A stretch of 64,000 nucleotides of DNA from Defluviitaleaceae bacterium (lineage in GTDB: Bacteria > Bacillota > Clostridia > Lachnospirales > WQUN01), in assembly GCA_009780585.1 (NCBI GenBank), contig WQZS01000004.1:1-64000 (forward strand), given 5' to 3'. Every line of letters begins with the position of its first letter. Position 1 is the first letter of the stretch. Of this stretch, positions 16,159 to 25,274 are shown piece after piece. A program made the translations under genes and the position numbers. The notes beneath the pieces were generated by a model, which worked only from the letters and a program-made list of their open reading frames with translations, was not told the origin of the DNA and did not search any database.

Positions 16159-17352
16159 ATGCGTCTCATAGGGACGTCCGCGTTTGGTATACGCTTGCCC
16201 ATCATTTCATCGGGGGACGATTTGGTTCCCCTCGTCGCCGATCACGTTATAAAAGTCACCGAGCAGCAAAAAAATCCCCTCTCCCCCGGCGATATCGTCG
16301 CCGTAACCGAAAGCATGGTCGCTAAAGCTGAAAGCAATTTTATCGACATCAGCGACATCGCCGCCGACGTACGGGCAAAATTCCCCGGAGGCGAAGCGGG
16401 GCTGGTGTATCCCATGCTCTCGCGCAACCGCTTCCTCAACATTTTAAAAGGCATCGCGGCAGGGGTTGAAAAATTGCACATCCTGCTCAGCTACCCCCAC
16501 GACGAAGTCGGCAACCCCGTGATGGACATTGATAAATTGGACGAGGTTGAGGATTTCTTTAACCTGCGCCTGATGCAAGATTATGACACCCTTGTATCCG
16601 CCGACGATTTCCGTGAAGTGGCGGGGGCGTACAAACTACCCTTCACGGGCGTTGATTATGTGGAACTGTATAAAAGCGTCGCGCCGCATATTTCCGTTTA
16701 TTTTTCCAATGACCCGCGCAGTATTTTGGAACTGACACCCCATATATTAGTGGGGGAAATCCACAACCGCTTCCGCACGAGGAAACGGCTGGAGAAAACA
16801 GGCGCGCAAACGGTTTACACCCTGTCCGACATTATGAACAAAAGCGTCAACGGCAGCGGCTTTAACGAAAAATACGGCGTGCTGGGCTCCAACCTTTCCA
16901 CGGATACGAAACTTAAAATGTTCCCGAACGACGCAAACGGCTTTGTAAAGAAACTGAAAAACCGCTTTAAGGAACTGGCGGGAGTCGCCCCCGAAGTGAT
17001 GGTATACGGCGACGGCGCGTTCAAAGACCCCGTGTGCGGTATATGGGAGCTGGCCGACCCCGTCGTTTCCCCCGGGCATACGCCGCGGCTGGCGGGGCAG
17101 CCATCGGAGATAAAGATGAAGCTGGTTGCGGACACGGCTTTATCGGGCATTATTGGGGAGGAAAAGCGGGAAGCCGTAAGGAAAATGATACGGGAAAAGG
17201 ACGCAAACCCCCAAACCTTCCGCGAAGGCACCACCCCAAGGATTTACGCCGATTTGCTCGGCAGCCTGGCGGATTTGGTCTCGGGGAGCGGCGATAAAGG
17301 TACGCCCGTGGTGCTGATCCGCGGATATTTCGACAGCTACGCCTCGGATTGA
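16159..17352 (+). CDS. CofE-like F420-0:gamma-glutamyl ligase family protein
   Basis: 397 residues from ATG 16159, which follows AAAGGAGG; the upstream start at 16138 overlaps that site. The N-terminal half matches the CofE fold family: GTSAFGIRLPIISSGDDL, LSPGDIVAVTESMVAKAES (the phosphate-binding segment), and later NKSVNGSGFNEKYGVLGSN and VMVYGDGAFKDPVCGIWELADP. CofE itself adds gamma-linked Glu to coenzyme F420-0. Anaerobic Bacillota carry long homologues of unproven substrate, and no other F420 gene is visible here, so the reaction is open. It ends in a terminator and stands alone. Confidence 0.8.
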   Translation: MRLIGTSAFGIRLPIISSGDDLVPLVADHVIKVTEQQKNPLSPGDIVAVTESMVAKAESNFIDISDIAADVRAKFPGGEAGLVYPMLSRNRFLNILKGIAAGVEKLHILLSYPHDEVGNPVMDIDKLDEVEDFFNLRLMQDYDTLVSADDFREVAGAYKLPFTGVDYVELYKSVAPHISVYFSNDPRSILELTPHILVGEIHNRFRTRKRLEKTGAQTVYTLSDIMNKSVNGSGFNEKYGVLGSNLSTDTKLKMFPNDANGFVKKLKNRFKELAGVAPEVMVYGDGAFKDPVCGIWELADPVVSPGHTPRLAGQPSEIKMKLVADTALSGIIGEEKREAVRKMIREKDANPQTFREGTTPRIYADLLGSLADLVSGSGDKGTPVVLIRGYFDSYASD

Positions 17353-17372
17353 TAAAATCCGGGGCTTTTTTT
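17342..17372 (+). terminator. Intrinsic terminator overlapping the CofE-like stop
   Basis: CCTCGGATT (17342-17350) pairs with AATCCGGGG (17356-17364), followed by seven T. Confidence 0.75.
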
Positions 17373-17404
17373 CGCTATTTATCGGCATTTATTCATCAAA
17401 TCTA

Positions 17405-17433
17405 TAGACAAATAAAAAGGCTTATATTATGAT
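17405..17433 (+). promoter_or_regulatory. Sigma-A-type promoter of the vWA/tubulin/GTPase operon
   Basis: TAGACA at 17405-17410, a 17-base spacer and TATGAT at 17428-17433, each box five of six to consensus. The leader would be about 70 bases. Confidence 0.65.
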
Positions 17434-17478
17434 ACATTAAATTTGTGTTACAATTCCCCACCAATGTCCGTACCAACG

Positions 17479-17508
17479 CCTTGCCCCTCGGGGTCGAAAG
17501 GGTTTTTT
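17479..17508 (+). promoter_or_regulatory. Terminator-like hairpin in the leader, abutting the vWA start codon
   Basis: CCTT-g-CCCC-tc-GGGG-tcg-AAAGG forms a hairpin directly followed by TTTTTT and, three bases on, the ATG at 17512. It overlaps the weak Shine-Dalgarno (GAAAGGG). It could attenuate transcription or mask translation, or be chance. Confidence 0.35.
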
Positions 17509-17511
17509 CTG

Positions 17512-19413
17512 ATGATTAAGCGCGTCAAAAACGTACTCCTACTCTTGGTGGCCGTAAGTCTGCTGGCGGCGGTCCCCATACCCGCGAAGGCCGCGGCGGC
17601 GGCGGCGGAGGGCATCGACGCAATCCTGGTTATCGACACCTCGGGCTCCATGCGCAACTCCGACAGGGACCGCACCGCGCTTGAGGCCGCCCAACTCTTC
17701 ATCGATATGATGGAAACGCAGAATTCACGCATCGGGGTTGTCGAGTTCAGCGGTACGCTGGGTACGGTCATCCCCCTTACACCCGTCAATACCCCCGAGG
17801 AACGCGGCGCGCTCCGCAGGCAAATCGCTCAATTCACCTACCATGGCTGGACGGATATCGGGCTCGCGCTCGATGCCGCCGTAACCATGCTCATCGAGCA
17901 GGGCGACCCCAACAACAGCCCGCTGATCATCCTCTTTACCGACGGCACCATCGAAATCAACCCTTCGGAACTGGGCCGCACCGAGGCCATGTCCTACGAC
18001 GACGTTTCCGCCGCCATCCACAACTTGGACGGGCGCGCGCCTATCTACACCATCGGGCTTAATTATTCGGGCCTGGTTAACGTCAACTTCCTGCGCCAAA
18101 TATCCGAGCGCACGATGGGGCGCAATTTCATTATCCAAGAAGCGGCCGCCCTTCCCATGGTATTTTCGGAAATTTCCGCCAGCCATATCCGCACCTCGGT
18201 CATCGAGATAGCGGATTTCGTGGCCGTAGCGGAGGAGTATACGGAGATTACGATATCGATCCCCTCCGCGTTTGTGGCGGAAGCGAATATCATCATGCTT
18301 TCCGAAAATCCCTTGATCAACGTGCGTTTCGTAAACCCGAGCGGCGAAGAGGTTACCTTCGACGACGTGAACAATATCATTTCCTACGCCAACCGGTACA
18401 CCATGATCAAGGCCCTCAACCCCGACGTGGGCGATTGGACGCTTAAGGTCATGGGCTTGCCCGACGAACGCGTAACCGTCAACCTTATTTACAATTTCGA
18501 CATAGGCTTGGAAGCCTCCGCATCCCAGGCGGGTACCACAGGCGTACTGTACAATCCCGACGCCCCGGTGGTGGTTACCGCCATCTTTGACTTTACCGAC
18601 CCGCGCATTTCCCCGGCGGATGTCTTCGGCGGCGCGGCGGCGGAACTGCGGGTATACGACCGCTTCATGCAGCAACTGTACAGCGTGCCCATGGAGAATA
18701 CCGGCACACGCTTTACCGTGGATTACCAAACGCAAACGGGCGACGACGTACATGTAACCGTGTGGGTGGATCACCCGCACTTCTCCGTCGGCAGCGGGTT
18801 CGTGACGCTTGCCTTCGACGAACCCTTGCCCGAACCTACGCCTACACCCGCCCCCACGCCCGAGCCGACACCGGAACCTACCCCCGAGCCCACGCCTTCG
18901 CCCACCCCCGTACCCGCAACCCCTTCACCCGCCCCGCCCCCCGCAAACAATGACGGCGGCGGCATCCCCGTGTGGGTATTTATCGCGGGCGGCGCGGTTG
19001 TTTTGTTGGCCGTTATCATTATAGCGGCGAGCCGTAAGCCCAAGCCCAAGTTCTTTAACGGATACCTGGAGGTACGCGGCTTACTGCCCGACGGCAAATA
19101 TACCTCCCTGGAAGCCCCCGACTTGGGTACGTACACGGGGCGCACCCCCTTGCATCAATTCCTGAAGGAATCGCTGACAGGCAGAGCGGGGCGGATTTTA
19201 GAATCCATAAAATTGGGCGACATTAGTATTGCGCCCGGCTTGCAATCGGGCGAACCCGTTTTGCTGCTGATTAACCGAACCCCTTGCGTCATCATGGATA
19301 ATGAGCAGGTCTTCGGTAAAAACATCGTATGGCAGGATAACCAACAATTGATTTTCTCCAATGAGGATTCGGCGGCGAAACTGGAAATCACGTATAGGGC
19401 AGAGCTAAACTGA
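17512..19413 (+). CDS. von Willebrand factor A domain membrane protein
   Basis: 633 residues from ATG 17512, chosen because it opens directly into a signal peptide (MIKRVKNVLLLLVAVSLLAA). A vWA domain (about 34-230) carries the metal-site motif DTSGS at 42-46, plus TDIGLALDAAV and LFTDGTIE. Residues about 230-455 are beta sandwiches, then a Pro/Glu/Thr linker (about 459-497), a helix (VWVFIAGGAVVLLAVIIIAA) and a cytoplasmic domain of about 120 residues. The vWA is therefore outside the cell. It opens a run of co-directional genes to 29846 (34 bases to the tubulin-like gene). Confidence 0.88.
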   Translation: MIKRVKNVLLLLVAVSLLAAVPIPAKAAAAAAEGIDAILVIDTSGSMRNSDRDRTALEAAQLFIDMMETQNSRIGVVEFSGTLGTVIPLTPVNTPEERGALRRQIAQFTYHGWTDIGLALDAAVTMLIEQGDPNNSPLIILFTDGTIEINPSELGRTEAMSYDDVSAAIHNLDGRAPIYTIGLNYSGLVNVNFLRQISERTMGRNFIIQEAAALPMVFSEISASHIRTSVIEIADFVAVAEEYTEITISIPSAFVAEANIIMLSENPLINVRFVNPSGEEVTFDDVNNIISYANRYTMIKALNPDVGDWTLKVMGLPDERVTVNLIYNFDIGLEASASQAGTTGVLYNPDAPVVVTAIFDFTDPRISPADVFGGAAAELRVYDRFMQQLYSVPMENTGTRFTVDYQTQTGDDVHVTVWVDHPHFSVGSGFVTLAFDEPLPEPTPTPAPTPEPTPEPTPEPTPSPTPVPATPSPAPPPANNDGGGIPVWVFIAGGAVVLLAVIIIAASRKPKPKFFNGYLEVRGLLPDGKYTSLEAPDLGTYTGRTPLHQFLKESLTGRAGRILESIKLGDISIAPGLQSGEPVLLLINRTPCVIMDNEQVFGKNIVWQDNQQLIFSNEDSAAKLEITYRAELN

Positions 19414-19447
19414 TGCGGTTCTTTGCGCGGCAAGGGAGCTATATAAC

Positions 19448-22400
19448 ATGAGGTTATCGCCGGAAATTATCGCGGACCTGCGAACGCTTGACTTTGAATA
19501 CGGCGGGGGTATCACCACACTCAGCACCAAGTCCGAGGTCATCGACAAGCCCATTTTGGTAGTGGGCTTGGGCGGTACGGGCGTGGAGTCGCTGATCCGC
19601 GTAAAAAAGGCGATTAACAGGCATTTCCGGTTGCCGCCCGTGGTGGCCGGCGCGCGCCCGCCCGACAAGCCCGCCCAAATCGAATACATCGGCATCGATT
19701 CCGACGAAACGCTCCTTAACCTTAAATACATGGACATGACCTTTAACGACGACGAATTCGTTTTACTGGAAAACGCGAACCTCACTTCGATTTATAAGAA
19801 CCGCGAAACGGTATTCAAGCACTCCACGCACGAATGGATCGCGGACAACCTGCGCTTGCAACAGGTGCGCCACGGCGCGGGCGGCATCCGCCAGGCGGGG
19901 CGTTTCCTGCTGGCGATCAACACCAACCGCGTCGTCAACGTAATCACCGACAAGATCAGCCGCCTCACCGCCAGCCGCAACGCCAACGACCTGCTGTATG
20001 TATTTATACTGGTCGGGTGCGCGGGGGGTACGGGGAGCGGCATTTTTATTGACATACCCTACATGATCCGCCAGCTCGCCGCGCAGAAGGGCTTTGAAAC
20101 GGAAAATATCGGCATGATCTTTTTGCCGGATGTTACGCTGTCCGACAGCATGATCGACGGCTCCGCCGCGCTTAATATCAAGGCCAACGGCTTCGCGGCG
20201 CTTAAGGAACTCGATTACCTCATGTCCATCGAGCAAACGGGCGAATTCTTCGAGCATACCTACGCCGATTTGGACATCCGGACCAACCGCCCGCCGTATG
20301 ATTTGTGCCATTTGGTCAGCGCGAAGGACGAAATGGGCAAGCTCATCCCCCAAGCGAAGAACTACTGCATGAACGTGGCCGCGGAGACGATTATCAACTT
20401 TATCGCCAGCGAGGAAGCCGTGGACGGGCAAAGCTACACGATCAACTCCTATTTATCCAACATTGAGAATAACAAGGCCGCGTTCCTCACCACGCACCAG
20501 CAAAAACAGCCCGTCAATTATATTTATAACATCGTGGGCGCGGCTTCGGCGCAGCTTCCGCTGGAATATTTGATCAACTACCTCACGGCCAACATGTTCG
20601 AAGAACTCGAGCCGCTGATGGATAAACAACCCGGTATGGAATCGGCCCAGCTCGCGCTTGAAGCCATGAAGATCGATCTTCCTTCGTTGGAACGCGCCTT
20701 GGCCGACGGCAAGCCGCGTATGCGCGACCTAAAGCAATACGACCGCACGGTGCTTTCCCAACGGCCCGACATCATTGAGGAAGCCGTAAAAAAAGAAACC
20801 GCCCGTGTTAAGGAGCATTACGACAACCGCGCGGCGCAAATCGCAGACACGTTTATCAATTCGCTCAACGACAGGAACCATATACTGACCCAGCACTTTA
20901 CGGATTTTGATATGGGGCCGTACTACACCCTGCGCGAGTTGGATGAGCTTAATGAAAATTCCATCCTCAAATTGATCGACCGGCTGCGCAAGCGCGATAT
21001 CCAAATGAAACGCGAACACCGCGATACCGTAGCCGCGCTTGAAATCAAACGCCAGGCCGCCATCGACCGCTTTAACCAGCGTTCCCTCTTCGCCCGCTTT
21101 ACCAAGAACCAGCAAGCCGCCAACGTGGTCAAGGCCAACGAAATCTACCTGCGCGCCATGGATAAGAACGCGGGTTATGACGCGATCGACCGTATATACG
21201 GAACCGTGGCGGACGCGCTGGAGGACTACCGCGAACGGCAAATCGACCCCTATTGCGAACTGCTGACCACGTTGAAGGAGCTGTTCGATAAGTTCCATAC
21301 CCTGCGCCACGCCGACTTGGTCCGCGCCGAATCCTTTACGCGCAACCTGGCCGAACCGCAGGAATTCTGCGAGTTTTTCGACGCGGAGTCGGACCCCACG
21401 CTGGCTGTCGATTATAAAGCCGCGCTCAAGAGGCTCCTAGCCGATATGCTCAAAGACCCCACATGGCAGCCCGCGCAGGACCATAAAATCGTGGAGAACT
21501 TGAACAAATTCGTGACGGCGCAGTTCCAGGGGGTTATGTACAAGTCGCTGGATTATTATTTGGTGATGATGGCCAAGCACAAGAACGTCCCCGCTGAGGA
21601 TTATATCCACGAAAAGATCGCCGCTTTAGCCGAGGATTCGAAGGTTATGTTCCCCATGAACCACGTGCCCGGCGGCCTGCAGATCACCTTCCCGCCTTAC
21701 ACCTACCTTTCCGTGCCCGCCAACGCGCCGCAAATCCGCGCCACCGCGCAGTCGGTTTCCGGGCGGATTTCCAGCATCAAATACAGCCGCATGGTCAACA
21801 GGCTGTACATGCTTAATTTGAAGATCGCCGTCGCGCTGTACGGGTATAAGGAATTAAACGAATACGAGGCCGTGTACGAGGCGTCGTTGAATAAAATCCC
21901 CGGCCTTCACCTCTACGAAAGCGAGCAAAAGAATTGGCGCAACCTGCCTTCCCCCAACTACGACAAGCTGTGGACGGCCGATTACGAAAATAACCGCGAG
22001 CGGATGCGCAACGACAGGATACGGAGCGTCTTCGGGCGCGCGCTGGCCTACGGGTTGATCAAGCTGGACGAAAAGAGCCGCCGTTACGTGTGCTACTACG
22101 GCGACCCGGTGGATATCTATGCCCGCTACGCCGCCGTGGAGAAGGGCATCGAGGAAAAGACCCTCTCCGCGCCGCAGGCCCGCGCCGTCATCGCCGACCT
22201 TAAGGGCTTCGGCACCTCGCCCGAACGCTCGAAGCACCGCCAGCCGTTGTTCGATACGGAATTTATCCCCGACACCGACATGCCCGACAAGGAATACGCC
22301 AAAGGGGTGTTCATCTACATGCCCGCGCTCAACGAACGTATGGCGCAGGAAGTGGAGATACAGGAATACGTGGAACGCTTGGTCATACAGTTAAATAAGA

Positions 22401-22813
22401 TCGACATGGCCGAAGTGCGTTACAACCACTTCGCGCAAGCGTTGTACATGGGCATCATCGTTAAGCAGCGCAAGAATTTCAAGTTTAACTACGACGACGC
22501 GGAATATATCCTGTACACGATGGAGCGCGTAAGCGACCCCTTTGTGGAGTACGACGTGTTCCAAGCCTACCTCGCGCTGGACGACAACCTTACCGCCTTC
22601 TTGCAAAAACGCGCGCAGGACGCGGAAAACCGCTTGGCTGACGACGAATACGACCCCATTATCCGCACGATCAACGATTTTATCGATACCTACCGCGACA
22701 AGCTGACCCACCTCGACCAAGTTTATCAGGACGAACGGGGCGGGGCGCAAAAGCGTTTGTTTTATAAAGCGATGCTGGATGTCTTCATGAAGGAGAAGGC
22801 TGTGCTTTCATGA
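19448..22813 (+). CDS. Large tubulin/FtsZ-like domain protein (Tubulin_2-like)
   Basis: 1121 residues. The N-terminal third shows a tubulin-type nucleotide fold: PILVVGLGGTGVESLIRVKKAI (about 36-57) and the signature-like VGCAGGTGSGIFIDIPYMI (about 188-206), where GGTGSG matches the GTP-binding T4 loop of FtsZ/tubulin. The remainder is long and helical, with charged coiled-coil stretches (about 440-620). It has no membrane segment. Large tubulin-like proteins of this kind are known in bacterial genomes, often beside vWA or GTPase genes, with unknown roles. It overlaps the next gene by ATGA. Confidence 0.82.
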   Translation: MRLSPEIIADLRTLDFEYGGGITTLSTKSEVIDKPILVVGLGGTGVESLIRVKKAINRHFRLPPVVAGARPPDKPAQIEYIGIDSDETLLNLKYMDMTFNDDEFVLLENANLTSIYKNRETVFKHSTHEWIADNLRLQQVRHGAGGIRQAGRFLLAINTNRVVNVITDKISRLTASRNANDLLYVFILVGCAGGTGSGIFIDIPYMIRQLAAQKGFETENIGMIFLPDVTLSDSMIDGSAALNIKANGFAALKELDYLMSIEQTGEFFEHTYADLDIRTNRPPYDLCHLVSAKDEMGKLIPQAKNYCMNVAAETIINFIASEEAVDGQSYTINSYLSNIENNKAAFLTTHQQKQPVNYIYNIVGAASAQLPLEYLINYLTANMFEELEPLMDKQPGMESAQLALEAMKIDLPSLERALADGKPRMRDLKQYDRTVLSQRPDIIEEAVKKETARVKEHYDNRAAQIADTFINSLNDRNHILTQHFTDFDMGPYYTLRELDELNENSILKLIDRLRKRDIQMKREHRDTVAALEIKRQAAIDRFNQRSLFARFTKNQQAANVVKANEIYLRAMDKNAGYDAIDRIYGTVADALEDYRERQIDPYCELLTTLKELFDKFHTLRHADLVRAESFTRNLAEPQEFCEFFDAESDPTLAVDYKAALKRLLADMLKDPTWQPAQDHKIVENLNKFVTAQFQGVMYKSLDYYLVMMAKHKNVPAEDYIHEKIAALAEDSKVMFPMNHVPGGLQITFPPYTYLSVPANAPQIRATAQSVSGRISSIKYSRMVNRLYMLNLKIAVALYGYKELNEYEAVYEASLNKIPGLHLYESEQKNWRNLPSPNYDKLWTADYENNRERMRNDRIRSVFGRALAYGLIKLDEKSRRYVCYYGDPVDIYARYAAVEKGIEEKTLSAPQARAVIADLKGFGTSPERSKHRQPLFDTEFIPDTDMPDKEYAKGVFIYMPALNERMAQEVEIQEYVERLVIQLNKIDMAEVRYNHFAQALYMGIIVKQRKNFKFNYDDAEYILYTMERVSDPFVEYDVFQAYLALDDNLTAFLQKRAQDAENRLADDEYDPIIRTINDFIDTYRDKLTHLDQVYQDERGGAQKRLFYKAMLDVFMKEKAVLS

Positions 22814-24642
22814 CCGTCAAGCAATCGAACCCCACGCTGTTTGTTTTGATAGGAACGGCGGCGGAGCTGGCCCCCGATTTGACCCGTACGTTGGCGGGCT
22901 ATCGGTTACAAGCCGCCGCGTGCGTAATCGTACCCGATACAAACGACAGGATGCATTTGCGGGCGGAGATCAACCGCATACAACAGGATTTTTTGCAACA
23001 CCCGTACGCGACGGTCGGATTGGCGCGTATCGGTTACATCCTCCGCAACGCAAGCGACTTCGTGTCGATTCGACACGAAGTTGAGGATATCGTATCCCCC
23101 CTGTACCCATCGGGCCTGATCACCGACATTTACTGGCTCGCCGACGAAACCAGCACATTGGAAACCGACCGCCACGACAGAAGGGCCTCCATGGAGGTAT
23201 TGAAAGACGGCATATCCGAAGCCCAAGTATACCTGCTCTCTAACCTAAACAGCGCCTCCCGCCATACCCCATGGACGGATGTATTGCAAACCATCGCTTT
23301 GCTGACGTTGTTTAAGGACGGGGAACCGCGCGAATACGCCGTACCGCCCGACGCCTCCCGCTACAGCGAACTGCGGTTTTTACAAAACGCGGGCCGCGGC
23401 AAGCCCTTCCTCACGGCAGGCAGCCAACGCTTGCAGGTACCGAAAAAGGCGTTGCGGGCATTATTGCTCACCGCTTTGCTAAAGCCCCTGCCCATACCGC
23501 CGGTACCCGCGCCGCAGTTGAACCTGCCCGCCGACCCCGCGGGGGCAAAGGCCCCCGTATGGAAGCCCGACGAGGAATTCCTTTCCGGTATCGCCTTGCC
23601 CCACGAAACGGATAAGATCATCCGCGACAGGATGACACGCAGGACGATCATCAGCCGCCTGTTCGGCACAAGGCTGGACGCGATAACCGATATGCACCCA
23701 GCGGCGCAGGATGACCCCCCTCCCGCGGGGTTGGCGGATCAATCCGATTTCGTACGGCAGTTAAGCGGGCTGGGGTTGTTCGACGCGCTGGAGGCCACCA
23801 AGGAAAACGGTTATTGGCCGATCTTCCTCAGTAATATGATCAACAATAACGCCATGGCCGTATCCGCCGCGGAAAAAAACCTGCAAACATGGCTGGACAC
23901 GCCGCAGGATATAAAGGAATTAAAAACCGATCGTCTGCGGTTGTCGTTCGCACAGCAAGCGTCCAACTACCCCTACACGATCGCCGCAGAATATTTGAAG
24001 CGCGTCGCCCAAATCCGGTCCTACAGGAAATACGGCGAAGCGTTGGCACAAGCGGCCGCCCACGTAAGCGAAATCAACGCCCAACTCGCGGAAAAACGTA
24101 CCGCCGTGGAAAACGCCCGCGCTTTATACGAACAGGACGCGCAAGCCCTTACCGCCGCCGACACACCCCTGTCCGATACCCGCGACTACTTTTTAAACCT
24201 CTTTGCCGAACACGCAAGACAAAATACGCAAGCCCTGCGCACCTTGACGATGTTCTTCCGGGACGCGCCCGCCCCGCCGGAAGCGTTGCCGCCGGAAGCC
24301 CTGGAGGATTACACGGATAACCGCCTCTTGAAGGACCCGATCTTTTCGCGCTCCTTCACCGAAATGCTGACCTGTGTAGCCGATGACCAAGCCATCACTA
24401 AATGGGCGGCGCAATCGAAGCATACGCATATACGCCTGCGGTCCGGTTCCTCCGCGCTTTACCATGAAGCGAACCTGCACATGCCCGCCGATTGGGCGGC
24501 GAGGGTAAAGAGCGGATGCGAAGCGCAAGGGCTCGGTCGGGTAAACCTCTTTACCGATTCCGCCGCCGACCGTATCAGCGTACTGTACCACGCGGGGGCG
24601 TTCGCGCCGGGGGATTTGTACTACGCGGACCTGTATTTATGA
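22810..24642 (+). CDS. Uncharacterised partner protein of the tubulin-like gene
   Basis: 610 residues. Translationally coupled on both sides (ATGA overlaps with the tubulin-like gene and with the gene at 24639). There is no signal peptide or membrane helix. The first 200 residues form an alpha/beta domain (LFVLIGTAAELAPDL, ITDIYWLADE), the middle has a Pro-rich break (about 216-245), and residues about 400-450 form a coiled coil (AHVSEINAQLAEKRTAVENA). Residues about 83-91 are encoded by a 27-nt palindromic repeat. Family not recognised; its position implies it acts with the tubulin-like protein. Confidence 0.75.
   Translation: MTVKQSNPTLFVLIGTAAELAPDLTRTLAGYRLQAAACVIVPDTNDRMHLRAEINRIQQDFLQHPYATVGLARIGYILRNASDFVSIRHEVEDIVSPLYPSGLITDIYWLADETSTLETDRHDRRASMEVLKDGISEAQVYLLSNLNSASRHTPWTDVLQTIALLTLFKDGEPREYAVPPDASRYSELRFLQNAGRGKPFLTAGSQRLQVPKKALRALLLTALLKPLPIPPVPAPQLNLPADPAGAKAPVWKPDEEFLSGIALPHETDKIIRDRMTRRTIISRLFGTRLDAITDMHPAAQDDPPPAGLADQSDFVRQLSGLGLFDALEATKENGYWPIFLSNMINNNAMAVSAAEKNLQTWLDTPQDIKELKTDRLRLSFAQQASNYPYTIAAEYLKRVAQIRSYRKYGEALAQAAAHVSEINAQLAEKRTAVENARALYEQDAQALTAADTPLSDTRDYFLNLFAEHARQNTQALRTLTMFFRDAPAPPEALPPEALEDYTDNRLLKDPIFSRSFTEMLTCVADDQAITKWAAQSKHTHIRLRSGSSALYHEANLHMPADWAARVKSGCEAQGLGRVNLFTDSAADRISVLYHAGAFAPGDLYYADLYL
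23056..23082. repeat. 27-nt palindromic repeat, copy 3 (inside a CDS)
   Basis: GACTTCGTGTCG, central bases, and the complementary arm ending CGACACGAAGTT; total 27 nt. It lies in frame in the gene at 22810, encoding about DFVSIRHEV. Confidence 0.85.
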
Positions 24643-25265
24643 GGACCTACGTTACCCGCCCCCACCCCGAGCCCGATATGGCCGTGACCCGCTTCAAATG
24701 GCGGACGGATTTGGAAAACAACGCCTTGATTTCATGGGCGTGGCCGAAGAACACGGACGTAAAGTATATGCTGGCCGCCTCCGTAAGCGGCAAAGACGCG
24801 GAAAACCCCGGCGACCCGATGGAATATATTATGCGAAACCCCGCAAGCCATACCGTTATCACGCGCAATTTGGCCGCGCACTATACCGTACCCATCGGTA
24901 CGGAACCCAAGCGGTACTTTTTCGCCCCGGCATACCTGCAAGGCAAGGAAATAACCGTATACGGGCCCGCGCTCGCCACCGACCTGCTCTACGCCAAGAT
25001 ACACGCGCGCTTACGCATCACCGGCCGCCCCATCCCCTTCAGCCCGTATAAACGCATCAGCTTTACGCTGAGTTACGACGGCGGCCACGGTTTAACCATC
25101 GGTAAGGACGCGCTGTATTATTCCCTGTATGAATACAGCCGCCTGATCGGTACGTACCCGCTGGACGGCGGAATAGCGGCGGGCGGATATATGCACATTA
25201 AAAAAACCCAGCACATACGCTTTTTCATAAAGGACGAATACGCTCATCTCATCGCGTTGGTATAG
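24639..25265 (+). CDS. Small uncharacterised beta-rich protein
   Basis: 208 residues from ATG 24639, which overlaps the previous stop (ATGA). Alternating beta strands such as NNALISWAWPKNTDVKYMLAA and the later repeat RISFTLSYDGGHGLTIG suggest two fibronectin-III-like or Ig-like sandwiches. No signal peptide, so it acts inside the cell. It precedes the zinc-ribbon GTPase by 9 bases. Not recognised; a structural adaptor is a guess. Confidence 0.7.
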   Translation: MRTYVTRPHPEPDMAVTRFKWRTDLENNALISWAWPKNTDVKYMLAASVSGKDAENPGDPMEYIMRNPASHTVITRNLAAHYTVPIGTEPKRYFFAPAYLQGKEITVYGPALATDLLYAKIHARLRITGRPIPFSPYKRISFTLSYDGGHGLTIGKDALYYSLYEYSRLIGTYPLDGGIAAGGYMHIKKTQHIRFFIKDEYAHLIALV

Positions 25266-25274
25266 GAAGGTGTA

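Noticed and set aside
17725..18780. 351-codon minus-strand ORF opposite the vWA gene
   Set aside because: Antisense shadow rich in Arg, Val and His without any recognisable motif.
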